From Caccoplasma sp905210875 (GTDB lineage: Bacteria; Bacteroidota; Bacteroidia; Bacteroidales; UBA11471): a stretch of 64,000 nt of DNA. The notes under the pieces are model-generated. The model searched no databases, had not been told where the DNA came from, and saw nothing but the letters and a program-made list of their open reading frames with translations. The stretch lies in NCBI GenBank assembly GCA_963931635.1, contig OZ007034.1, positions 1,116,001 through 1,180,000 of the forward strand. Direction: 5' to 3'. Position numbers and translations under genes: made by a program. This document shows positions 1 to 7,723 of the stretch, one piece after another (positions within the stretch are counted from its first letter, which is position 1; each line of letters starts with the position of its first letter).

Positions 1-291
1 ATCTTTGGGGCGTTCCGACACTTTGTAACGGTCTTTTCCGCGGGCACGACGGTTGATGTAGGTCAACCACAGGGCAAAGAGAATGTGCAGTACGGCACCT
101 GCTGCTATGACGGCAGTACCTGCCAGCGCATACCAGTTTGCTCCCAAGAATTCACACACTGCATTGTAACCTTCGGCCGAGAAGATGGCTACGAGGTTCA
201 TCGACATGTGGAACGTCAGGAACAGAATAAGAAAAAGACCGGTGAGGCTCATCACCACCTTTTTCCCGATCGATGAGTTTAATAACCACAT
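1..291 (-). CDS. Succinate dehydrogenase/fumarate reductase cytochrome b subunit, 3' end cut by window edge
   Basis: The first 97 codons of a minus-strand gene are present; the reading frame runs off the left edge. The ATG is at 291. The product begins MWLLNSSIGKKVVMSLTG and contains two hydrophobic segments (about residues 12-40 and 55-80). His28, in FLTFHMSMN, is a likely heme ligand. This matches the Bacteroidetes b558-type membrane anchor of succinate:quinone oxidoreductase, which anchors the flavoprotein and iron-sulfur subunits and passes electrons to or from menaquinone. The flavoprotein and Fe-S genes should follow to the left, outside the window. Family identification rests on the N-terminus only. 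Confidence 0.8.
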   Translation of the reverse strand, partial: MWLLNSSIGKKVVMSLTGLFLILFLTFHMSMNLVAIFSAEGYNAVCEFLGANWYALAGTAVIAAGAVLHILFALWLTYINRRARGKDRYKVSERPKD

Positions 292-417
292 AAGATTTGA
301 GTTTTTTTGAGTTAGTATTTGTCTTATAATATGTTACCTATTGAACCTTCTGATTTGAAGCTACAAAATTAATGGAATGTACATTTGTATGCAAATATTA
401 AGGAAAAATTTCGCTAA

Positions 418-1506
418 TCATTTTTCGGCGTTCCATTGCAGGGTGGCCCGTATGGGATAATGGTCGGAAAATTTTTGGCGAATGACGCGGCTGTCGACAG
501 CGTGCAGTGCATCGTTGTGCAGGATATGGTCGATGCGGAACCAGAGCCCCGACTCGTTGTAGGTGATGCCGGGGCCGAAGCCGGTCGCGACGTAGGCGTC
601 GTCGAAATCGCCCCGTATGGTCTCGTAGGTGTAGGACTGGGGCGTGTCGTTGAAGTCGCCGCAGATGACGACGGCCCCCGGAATCTTGTCTGCGATAGAC
701 CGTATGGTGCGGGCCTGCTGGGCGCGAATCCGTCCGGCGCGAGCGAGCTTTCTCAGCAACTTGTCTTTGGCCGCGGGCAGCAGCTCGGTTGTTTGTGTGG
801 GGTGCTTGGCAATTTGTTCATACAACTCCTTGTCGCCGGGTTCGAGGTGGTTCGATTCGAGATGGCAGTTGATGAGTGTCAGCCGTTGGCCGTCGATGTC
901 GAACTGGTAGAGGCAGGCATTGTTCTGCGAGTTGTCAAAGGGTATGGTCTCGGTTTTCCTGATTGGGTATTTGGAGAAGCAGGCGATGCCCGAGTCCCAT
1001 GCCGAGGGTTTGAACACATGCCGGTAGGGATATTTGGATAGCACTCTGTTTATGGCCTTTTGCGACAGCCTTCCTGTGCTGTACTCTTGCAGGCAGATGA
1101 TGTCGGCGCCGCTGTCGCGCAGCAGATCGAGAAGGGTATTGCTTTTCCCCCCGTCGGTGGCATGGGCCTGTCCGAAACTCTGTATGTTGTAGGTGAGCAG
1201 GACGATTTTCTTCTCGCCGTTGTCTTTCCCGCTGAAATGCAACGGAAAGTAGTTCTGTACCGAGTGGAACGACAGTAACAGAAACACAAGAGGAATGAGG
1301 GCGTATTTTCGTGGCCATATAAATACTTGCAGGAGCAGCACGCACTCTATGAAGAAAAAAATCGGGAAAGCCAGTGAGAAAAAGAGCGGAAGCAGAAACT
1401 TGTCGGGAGGGACAAGGTAGCTGTATGCCGAGACAAGCAGTAATCCGCCTGCCACGAGGTTTATGGCCAACGCCAGTATTCGGTATGTCTTGGTAAAGAA
1501 ATTCAT
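418..1506 (-). CDS. Membrane-anchored endonuclease/exonuclease/phosphatase (EEP) family protein
   Basis: A 362-aa protein. Residues 1-90 hold about three membrane segments. The rest is an EEP (DNase I-like) hydrolase fold with CLQEYS near residue 140 (metal-binding Glu), NCHLESNH near 205, GDFND near 285 and SDHYPI near 347. These are the usual metal and catalytic motifs. Members cleave phosphodiester bonds in nucleic acids, inositol phosphates or lipids; the substrate cannot be read here. The membrane anchor suggests the active domain faces the periplasm. The gene starts 7 bp after the stop of the rhomboid gene upstream of it (1513-2403), so it is probably the last gene of a three-gene unit with the two rhomboids. 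Confidence 0.8.
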   Translation of the reverse strand: MNFFTKTYRILALAINLVAGGLLLVSAYSYLVPPDKFLLPLFFSLAFPIFFFIECVLLLQVFIWPRKYALIPLVFLLLSFHSVQNYFPLHFSGKDNGEKKIVLLTYNIQSFGQAHATDGGKSNTLLDLLRDSGADIICLQEYSTGRLSQKAINRVLSKYPYRHVFKPSAWDSGIACFSKYPIRKTETIPFDNSQNNACLYQFDIDGQRLTLINCHLESNHLEPGDKELYEQIAKHPTQTTELLPAAKDKLLRKLARAGRIRAQQARTIRSIADKIPGAVVICGDFNDTPQSYTYETIRGDFDDAYVATGFGPGITYNESGLWFRIDHILHNDALHAVDSRVIRQKFSDHYPIRATLQWNAEK

Positions 1507-1512
1507 CCGTTA

Positions 1513-2403
1513 CTATTTTTTGCCCGCATCGAAGAGCCGCTGTTTCTCTTCTCGGGTGAGGGAAGTGTAGCCCGACTGTTTGATTTTGTCGAGTATGCGG
1601 TCTATCTCGGCCGAGTTCTCTTGCCGGCGGCGCAGGTATTCGTCGTCGCTCGGATTTCGGGCGTACCCTTGCCGGGAGGTTTTGATTTTGGGACCACCCT
1701 TCCGCGGACGCTTCTTGAAGAGAAGAACAATCTGATCGGCCATACGGTTGAATCCTTTGGTCAGGTCGCGGCCTTTTTTGTAGGAAGTGGCAAAGAGGTA
1801 ACCGAAGAGGGCACCGCCCAGGTGGGCGATGTGACCTCCCGCATTTTGTGAGGTCATGCTCAGCAGGTCGAGTACGACAGTGGCCAGGGCGATGTATTTG
1901 AGCGAGACATTGCCCAGCAGGAGCAGTCTTATCTTGTAGTCGGGGGCATAGGCCGACACGGCCAGCACTACCGCCAGTACGGCGGCCGAGGCTCCCAGGA
2001 GCATGCCCTGGCTGTCGGCGAAGTAGGGCAGTAGGTTGTAGGCCAGCAGGTAGAGCAGGGCACCGCTTATCCCGCCCAGAATGTAGAGGCCACCGAATTG
2101 CTTGGCATTGAAGAAGAGTAGAAACAGCTGCCCGAACCAGTAGAGCCACAGCATGTTGAAGAGCAGGTGCAGCACGTCGTACTGGAAAAACATGTAGGTG
2201 AGCAGCGTGTAGGGGCGGTGGAGCACTCCGGAGATGTCCGATGGCAGTTCAAGGTATGGTGCAGCCGAGAACGTACTGCCCATCAGGGTGCAGCACACGT
2301 CGACGAGCCGCACGACCAGAAACAGGGCGACATTGATGAAGATAAACTTTACCGGCAGTTGCCCTGTGTTGTATTTATGACGTAGGTCATCCAAAATACC
2401 CAT
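1513..2403 (-). CDS. Rhomboid family intramembrane serine protease
   Basis: A 296-aa polytopic membrane protein. GASA at residues 137-140 holds the catalytic Ser139, and HIAHLGG at 191-197 holds the catalytic His (His194), the rhomboid dyad. A basic, hydrophilic C-terminal tail follows from about residue 205. Rhomboids cut transmembrane substrates within the membrane. The start codon lies 17 bp inside the 3' end of the second rhomboid gene, implying translational coupling. Substrates are unknown. Confidence 0.88.
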   Translation of the reverse strand: MGILDDLRHKYNTGQLPVKFIFINVALFLVVRLVDVCCTLMGSTFSAAPYLELPSDISGVLHRPYTLLTYMFFQYDVLHLLFNMLWLYWFGQLFLLFFNAKQFGGLYILGGISGALLYLLAYNLLPYFADSQGMLLGASAAVLAVVLAVSAYAPDYKIRLLLLGNVSLKYIALATVVLDLLSMTSQNAGGHIAHLGGALFGYLFATSYKKGRDLTKGFNRMADQIVLLFKKRPRKGGPKIKTSRQGYARNPSDDEYLRRRQENSAEIDRILDKIKQSGYTSLTREEKQRLFDAGKK

Positions 2404-3100
2404 GCGAGTTTCCTCCTTTTTTACGCCAGTAGAGAATGAGTATCAGACCGAAGAGCATGCCTCCCAGGTGGGCGAAGTGGGCGATGTTGTCGCCGCCTCC
2501 GCTGCTGCTGCGTATGCCGAGGAAGAGCTCGATGAGTCCGTAACCGATGACAAAATATTTGGCCTTGATGGGTACCGGTATGAACATGAGAAAGAGTTCG
2601 GCGTTGGGAAACAGCATGCCGAAAGCCAGCAGTATGCCGAACACCGCACCCGAGGCACCGATGGTAATGATGTTGTTGAGCATGAAGCGTGTCTGTTCCC
2701 ACCCGAAGGCCATTTCGGTGTTGACAACGGCTTCGTGCAGGGAGAGATACCAGGTGAGTTCCTGCACCAGTCCTGCTCCGATGCCGGTAGTCATGTAGAA
2801 GACGAGAAACCGTTTGCCTCCCCATACTGCTTCAAGGGTGCGTCCGAACATGAAAACCGAAAACATGTTGAAGAAGACGTGCCCGAACGAGAAGGGATCG
2901 TGCATGAACATATAGGTTATCAGTTGGGCGGCGTTGAAGCGGTCGGCCTGAATATAGTGCAATCCCAAATATTCGACGAGGTCTATGCCGAGAGTCTTTT
3001 TAAAAACAATGGTCGCCAGCCAAAGGAGTAAATTTATGATTATCAAATTTTTGGTTACCGGCGGAATGCTGCTGAGAAAACTTTGTCGGTTTTGAATCAT
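2387..3100 (-). CDS. Rhomboid family intramembrane serine protease (first of tandem pair)
   Basis: A 237-aa polytopic membrane protein. GASGAVFG carries the catalytic Ser150 and HFAHLGG carries His211. It is shorter than its neighbour and ends soon after the last membrane helix. It is the first gene of a likely rhomboid-rhomboid-EEP unit, with a 17-bp overlap into the next gene. The 268-bp region upstream is shared divergently with HU. A weak TAnnTTTG-like element for this direction is at 3166-3173 (minus strand), without a convincing -33 box. Confidence 0.88.
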   Translation of the reverse strand: MIQNRQSFLSSIPPVTKNLIIINLLLWLATIVFKKTLGIDLVEYLGLHYIQADRFNAAQLITYMFMHDPFSFGHVFFNMFSVFMFGRTLEAVWGGKRFLVFYMTTGIGAGLVQELTWYLSLHEAVVNTEMAFGWEQTRFMLNNIITIGASGAVFGILLAFGMLFPNAELFLMFIPVPIKAKYFVIGYGLIELFLGIRSSSGGGDNIAHFAHLGGMLFGLILILYWRKKGGNSHGYFG

Positions 3101-3255
3101 GACGGATGGTTTATGTTTGTCTTATATAAGACCGTGAATCAAAGAGAATGGTTTTATATGCGACACAAAAATAACGAATATTTTTTTGCCGAGAAGACAA
3201 TCGTGGTACAGAATAGCTTACCGATAAATATTTTTATCTTTTTTCGTCCTAAACC

Positions 3256-3286
3256 TTTGTTTTTTTGTTTTTTAATTATACATTTG
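3256..3286 (+). promoter_or_regulatory. Bacteroidetes-type promoter for HU
   Basis: TTTG at 3256-3259, a 19-bp gap, then TACATTTG at 3279-3286 match the -33 TTTG and -7 TAnnTTTG elements of the Bacteroidetes primary sigma factor. The expected start of transcription is near 3291, giving a 5' UTR of about 78 nt before the HU ATG at 3369. Confidence 0.75.
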
Positions 3287-3368
3287 TCCACATCTTGATG
3301 ACTTTGTCCTTTCAAAGAGAAAGTCAAAAGTGTTGGAAACCATATTTTAACATTAATTATAAAACGTC

Positions 3369-3641
3369 ATGAACAAAACAGAACTGATTTCTGCCGTTGC
3401 AGAAAAAGCCGGCTTGGCTAAGACCGATGCCAAGAAAGCTCTCGAAGCTTTTGTTGAAACTGTATCGGAAGAGTTGGCAAAAGGTGAAAAAATTGCTTTG
3501 ATAGGTTTCGGAACATTCGCCGTAAGTGAGAAAAGCGCAAGAACCGGTATTAACCCCGCTACAAAACAGACTATTACCATCCCGGCCAAGAAAGTGGTAA
3601 AATTCAAAGCCGGAGCCGAATTGGCCGATAAAGTAAAATAA
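3369..3641 (+). CDS. hup: HU family DNA-binding protein
   Basis: A 90-aa basic protein of the usual HU length. It begins MNKTELISAVAEKAGL. It contains the HU/IHF signature IGFGTF near residues 46-51 and the DNA-intercalating beta-arm with INPATKQ around residues 60-66 (the conserved R-x-NP region). HU is a nucleoid-associated protein that bends and compacts DNA without strong sequence preference. It is monocistronic, with its own promoter and a strong terminator. Confidence 0.93.
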   Translation: MNKTELISAVAEKAGLAKTDAKKALEAFVETVSEELAKGEKIALIGFGTFAVSEKSARTGINPATKQTITIPAKKVVKFKAGAELADKVK

Positions 3642-3657
3642 ATCTTTTTACAGATTC

Positions 3658-3707
3658 AAAAAAGTAGAGAGGGTTGCACCATCAAGTGCAACCCTCTCTA
3701 CTTTTTT
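3658..3707. terminator. Bidirectional intrinsic terminator between HU and the S41 protease gene
   Basis: A 21-bp perfect inverted repeat (3658-3678 and 3687-3707) encloses an 8-nt loop. A-rich and T-rich ends make it work in both directions. It serves HU on the plus strand and the rnr-parE-coaD-protease unit on the minus strand, which converge here. Confidence 0.93.
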
Positions 3708-3715
3708 ATGTCTTG

Positions 3716-5365
3716 TTATTCGCCCAAAATGTGACGATAATTGTCGGAGCCGATGATTTCTATGGCTTTGCGGTAGATGGGATCGGTCGGATTGTAAATG
3801 CGGTAAAACAGCGAGCTGTCGTTGTAGAGGTCTCGGGCCAGCAGGGCTTTGAGCTGGGTGGCAATGAGAGGGCGAGACTCTTCTTTCTCCTTTTCACTTT
3901 TAGGTACCACACCGGCTTCGGCAGCCCGGGCGTCGAGTATCGACCACAGGAGGCTGTCGACCTCGTATTGCTCGGCAAATCGGGAGGCTTTGCGGTAGCG
4001 TGAAGTGAGTTCCTTGCGTTGGCTGTCGAGGTAGGTATATATGCTGCGGTTCAGGGCGCCGCTACGCACGAGATTGCGCTGGTAGGCCGTGTATCGGGTG
4101 GTGTCGAGAGCCACGAAGACATCGGGCATGATGCCCCCGCCGCCGTAAACGGTGCGTCCTCTGCGGAGGGTCTTATAGGTGAGTGAGTCGGCAAAGTGAA
4201 TGCTGTCGGCGTGCAGCAGTTCGCCGTGGACCAGCCGTTCGTTCAAATCCTGGTCGTAAGCCTCGCTTTCACCCTTGACATAGGGGCGTTGTATGCAGCG
4301 CCCCGTGGGTGTGTGGTAGCGGGCAACGGTAAGGCGCAGCAGCGACTGGTCGGGCAGGGTGATGGGGCGTTGTACCAGACCTTTGCCGAAAGTGCGGCGA
4401 CCTACCACGACGGCGCGGTCCCAGTCTTGCAGGGCGCCGGCCAGGATTTCGCTGGCCGAGGCCGACAACTCATCGACCATCACCACGACCTGTTCGTCGG
4501 GGAGCAGCGGTTTGCCCGTAGCCTTTTCCTGGGCACGCCGCACATTGCGGCCTTCGGTGTAGACGATGAGTTGGTCTTTTTCGAGAAACATGTCGGCGAT
4601 GGCGACGGCCACGTTGAGATAGCCGCCTCCGTTTCCTTGCAGGTCGAGCACGAGTTGGCGCATGCCCTCCTTGCGGAGCGACTTCACGGCTTTTCCCATC
4701 TCTTTGGCACTGTTCTCGGCAAAGCGGCTCAGCCTGATGTAGCCGGTAGAGTCGTCGACCATGTAGCAGGCATCGATGCTGTTCACCGGTATTTTGTCGC
4801 GTATGATGTCGAAGCGCACGATTTCAGGAACACCTCGGCGCAAGACATCGACCGTCACCAGGCTGCCGCGTTTGCCCCGCAACATGGCGATGATGTCGTT
4901 GACGGACCGTTTTACACCGGCTACTATCGTGTCGCCGATGGCGACGATGCGGTCGCCGGGCAGGAGGCCGGCCTTCTCCGACGGGCCTCCGACAACGGTC
5001 TGTACGACGTACAGCGTGTCGTTGAGCATGTTTATCTGAATGCCTATGCCGTCGAATTTTCCCGACAGTGTTTCCAGCGTCTGCCGCGCTTCGTTGGGGG
5101 GCAGATAGGTCGAGTGCGGGTCGAGTTGCCGAAGCATGGCTGCGATGGTTTTCTCGGCGATGGTGTCCATGTTGAGTTTGTCGACATAGAGACGGGAGAG
5201 AGCTGCTGCCACGATATTGATTTTGTTCAGCGGGTTGAACGAGCGTGTCTGCTCTTTGGCGGTCTCTTTGCCCGATGCCTGCCTGTTTCCTTTTGGTGTG
5301 TCCTGTGCCTGGGCATAGGTGCCGAGCAGCAGGGCCGAGAGCATGATGTAGAAAATCTTCTTCAT
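3716..5365 (-). CDS. S41 family C-terminal processing peptidase
   Basis: A 549-aa protein with a signal peptide (MKKIFYIMLSALLLGTYAQA). A PDZ domain spans about residues 100-185 (GIQINMLND..GLLPGDRIVAIGD). The tail-specific protease domain follows, with the catalytic Ser in SASASE (301-306) and Lys328 in FGKG. The enzyme degrades or processes proteins from their C-terminus in the periplasm. The ATG overlaps the coaD stop by 4 bp, so it is the last gene of the rnr-parE-coaD unit. The co-located genes do not share an obvious pathway. Confidence 0.9.
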   Translation of the reverse strand: MKKIFYIMLSALLLGTYAQAQDTPKGNRQASGKETAKEQTRSFNPLNKINIVAAALSRLYVDKLNMDTIAEKTIAAMLRQLDPHSTYLPPNEARQTLETLSGKFDGIGIQINMLNDTLYVVQTVVGGPSEKAGLLPGDRIVAIGDTIVAGVKRSVNDIIAMLRGKRGSLVTVDVLRRGVPEIVRFDIIRDKIPVNSIDACYMVDDSTGYIRLSRFAENSAKEMGKAVKSLRKEGMRQLVLDLQGNGGGYLNVAVAIADMFLEKDQLIVYTEGRNVRRAQEKATGKPLLPDEQVVVMVDELSASASEILAGALQDWDRAVVVGRRTFGKGLVQRPITLPDQSLLRLTVARYHTPTGRCIQRPYVKGESEAYDQDLNERLVHGELLHADSIHFADSLTYKTLRRGRTVYGGGGIMPDVFVALDTTRYTAYQRNLVRSGALNRSIYTYLDSQRKELTSRYRKASRFAEQYEVDSLLWSILDARAAEAGVVPKSEKEKEESRPLIATQLKALLARDLYNDSSLFYRIYNPTDPIYRKAIEIIGSDNYRHILGE

Positions 5366-5850
5366 GGAATAAGTGTATGGGTGTCGGGCAGTACCAGCCC
5401 GGTGGGAATGAACTGGCCGACGGGTTGCCCGAAGCGCAGCAGTTCTCTCACGACCGAGGAACTGATGTGGGCATAGCGGGGCTCGGTAAAGAGCAGGAGG
5501 GTTTCGATGCCCGCTATGTCGCGGTTGAGGTCGGCAATGGTTTTTTCGTATTCAAAGTCGGCGATGGAGCGTATTCCGCGCAAGATGGCCGTGGCCCCTT
5601 GCTTTCGGGCTTCGTCGACGGTGAGGTTGTCGTAGGTGATGATTTCGACGCGCGGTTCCTCGGCAAACAGTTTTTGCAGCATCTCGACTCGCTGTTCCGG
5701 CGAGAAGAGGCAGCGTTTGGCGTCGTTGATGCCAATGGCGACGATGACTTTGTCGAAGATGTGCAGCGCTCGTCGCGTTACCGACTCGTGTCCCAGCGTG
5801 AAGGGGTCGAAGGTGCCCGGGTAGAAGGCAATTTTTTCAGAGGTCTTCAT
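5362..5850 (-). CDS. coaD: Pantetheine-phosphate adenylyltransferase
   Basis: A 162-aa protein of the usual CoaD length. The N-terminal nucleotidyltransferase motif YPGTFDPFTLGHES contains the T/HxGH signature (His about 21). RGIRSIADFEYE and FTEPRYAHISSSVVREL match the substrate and ISSS loop motifs. It transfers AMP from ATP to 4'-phosphopantetheine, the penultimate step of coenzyme A synthesis. It overlaps the upstream topoisomerase gene by 14 bp and the downstream protease gene by 4 bp. Confidence 0.95.
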   Translation of the reverse strand: MKTSEKIAFYPGTFDPFTLGHESVTRRALHIFDKVIVAIGINDAKRCLFSPEQRVEMLQKLFAEEPRVEIITYDNLTVDEARKQGATAILRGIRSIADFEYEKTIADLNRDIAGIETLLLFTEPRYAHISSSVVRELLRFGQPVGQFIPTGLVLPDTHTLIP

Positions 5851-7690
5851 CGTCTACAATCAGGTTTTTGATAATAAAATTCTGGCGTTCCATGGTGTTT
5901 TTCCCCATGTAGAATTCGAGCAGCTCTTTCACGGAGTCCTCCTTGCGCAGGGTTACCGGGTCGAGACGGATGTCTTCTCCGATGAATGCCTTGAACTCAT
6001 CGGGGGAGATTTCTCCCAAGCCTTTGAATCGGGTGATTTCGGCGTTCTCGCCGAAATATCTGATGGCATCGATGCGTTCCTGGTCGGTATAGCAGTAGCG
6101 TGTCTCTTTCTTGTCGCGCACGCGGAAGAGGGGGGTCTGCAAGATGTAGACGTGCCCTTTCTTGATGAGGTCGGGGAAGAATTGCAGCAGGAAGGTGAGT
6201 GTGAGCAGTCTGATGTGCATGCCGTCGTCGTCGGCATCGGTGGCGATGATCACCTTGTTGTAGCGCAGCCCCTCGATGCCGTCTTCGACGTTGAGGGCGG
6301 CTTGCAGCAGGTTGAACTCTTCGTTTTCGTAGACCACCTCACGCGTCTGGCCGTAGCTGTTGAGCGGTTTGCCCCGCAGGCTGAAAATGGCTTGCGTGTC
6401 GGCGTTGCGGCTCTTGCCTATCGAGCCCGAGGCCGAGTCGCCCTCGGTAATGAAGATGCAGGTCTCGTCGCGCAGGTCGCCTTTGGGGTCGTTGTAGTGT
6501 ATGCGGCAGTCTTGCAGTTTGCGGTTGTGTAGGTTGGCCTTCTTGGCCCGCTCACGGGCAATCTTCGAGACACCGGCAATGGCTTTGCGCTCTTTCTCGG
6601 AGTCTTGTATCTTTTTGAGCAGTATCTCTTTGGTCTCGCTGTTGCGGTGGAGGTAGTTGTCGAGCTCCTTTTTCAGGAAGTCGCCGATGAACTTGTTCAC
6701 CGTGGGGCCGCCGGGACCCATGTCGCGCGAACTGAGTTTGGTCTTGGTCTGCGACTCAAACACGGGCTCCTCGACCTTGATGCTGATGGCGGCCACCATG
6801 CCGTTGCGGATGTCGGCGTATTCAAAGTTTTTGGAGTAAAACTCCTTGATGGTGCGCGACACGGCCTCCTTGAAGGCCGACAGGTGGGTGCCGCCCAGTA
6901 TGGTGTGCTGGCCGTTGACAAACGAGTAGAACTCCTCGCCGTACTGGTCGTTGTGGGTGATGACCACCTCGATGTCGTCGCCTTTGAGGTGTATCATGGG
7001 ATAGAGCGGGGTGGCGGTCATCTTCTCGTTGAGCAGGTCGACGAGGCCGTTTTTCGAGGTGTAGCGCACGCCGTTGTAGATAAAGGTGAGGCCGGCGTTG
7101 AGGTAGGTGTAGTTCTTGATGAGGGCCACGACAAACTCTTCGCGGTATTTGTAGTCGATGAATATCGAGCTGTCGGGTTTGAAGCTCACCCAGGTGCCGT
7201 TGTTCTGGTCGGTGGGGGCGATGGCGCTCTCTTCGACCTTGTTGCCGCAAGTATAGGTTACGCTTTTGCTTTTGCCGTCGCGGTAGGCCTCGATGCGGAA
7301 TTCCGACGAGAGGGCGTTGACGGCCTTGATACCTACACCGTTGAGGCCGACCGACTTTTTGAAGGCCTTGGAGTCGTACTTGGCACCGGTGTTCATCTTG
7401 GAAGAGACGTCGACCACCTTGTCGAGGGGGATTCCCCGGCCGTAGTCGCGCACCGATACGCGGTCGTCTTCGATGTCGACGATAATCTGTTTGCCGTAGC
7501 CCATCATGAACTCGTCAATGGCGTTGTCGATAACCTCTTTGAGCAGTACATAGATGCCGTCGTCGGCGTGGGAGCCGTCGCCGAGTTTGCCGATGTACAT
7601 GCCGGGGCGTCGGCGAATGTGCTCTTTCCAGTCGAGCGTGCGTATACTGTCGGAACCGTATTCGATGTCTTGGGTGTTGTCTTCTGCCAT
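5837..7690 (-). CDS. parE: DNA topoisomerase IV subunit B
   Basis: A 617-aa type IIA topoisomerase ATPase subunit. The GHKL ATPase shows EVIDNAIDE (Asn/Glu for Mg-ATP), GRGIP and GVGIKAVNAL. The TOPRIM domain shows EGDSASG and DADDDGMHI. It lacks the fuller gyrase-style C-terminal sequence seen in the separate gyrB gene at 10.2 kb, and Bacteroidetes genomes annotate this form as topoisomerase IV subunit B. It decatenates daughter chromosomes with ParC, whose gene is not in the window. It starts 33 bp after rnr and overlaps coaD. Confidence 0.88.
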   Translation of the reverse strand: MAEDNTQDIEYGSDSIRTLDWKEHIRRRPGMYIGKLGDGSHADDGIYVLLKEVIDNAIDEFMMGYGKQIIVDIEDDRVSVRDYGRGIPLDKVVDVSSKMNTGAKYDSKAFKKSVGLNGVGIKAVNALSSEFRIEAYRDGKSKSVTYTCGNKVEESAIAPTDQNNGTWVSFKPDSSIFIDYKYREEFVVALIKNYTYLNAGLTFIYNGVRYTSKNGLVDLLNEKMTATPLYPMIHLKGDDIEVVITHNDQYGEEFYSFVNGQHTILGGTHLSAFKEAVSRTIKEFYSKNFEYADIRNGMVAAISIKVEEPVFESQTKTKLSSRDMGPGGPTVNKFIGDFLKKELDNYLHRNSETKEILLKKIQDSEKERKAIAGVSKIARERAKKANLHNRKLQDCRIHYNDPKGDLRDETCIFITEGDSASGSIGKSRNADTQAIFSLRGKPLNSYGQTREVVYENEEFNLLQAALNVEDGIEGLRYNKVIIATDADDDGMHIRLLTLTFLLQFFPDLIKKGHVYILQTPLFRVRDKKETRYCYTDQERIDAIRYFGENAEITRFKGLGEISPDEFKAFIGEDIRLDPVTLRKEDSVKELLEFYMGKNTMERQNFIIKNLIVDDEDL

Positions 7691-7723
7691 GGTATGCGGG
7701 TATGAGTGAGAGGTTATAAGGTA

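Noticed and set aside
935..2149. 404-codon minus-strand frame overlapping the EEP and rhomboid genes
   Set aside because: Arg/Pro/His-rich out-of-frame translation overlapping two clear genes.
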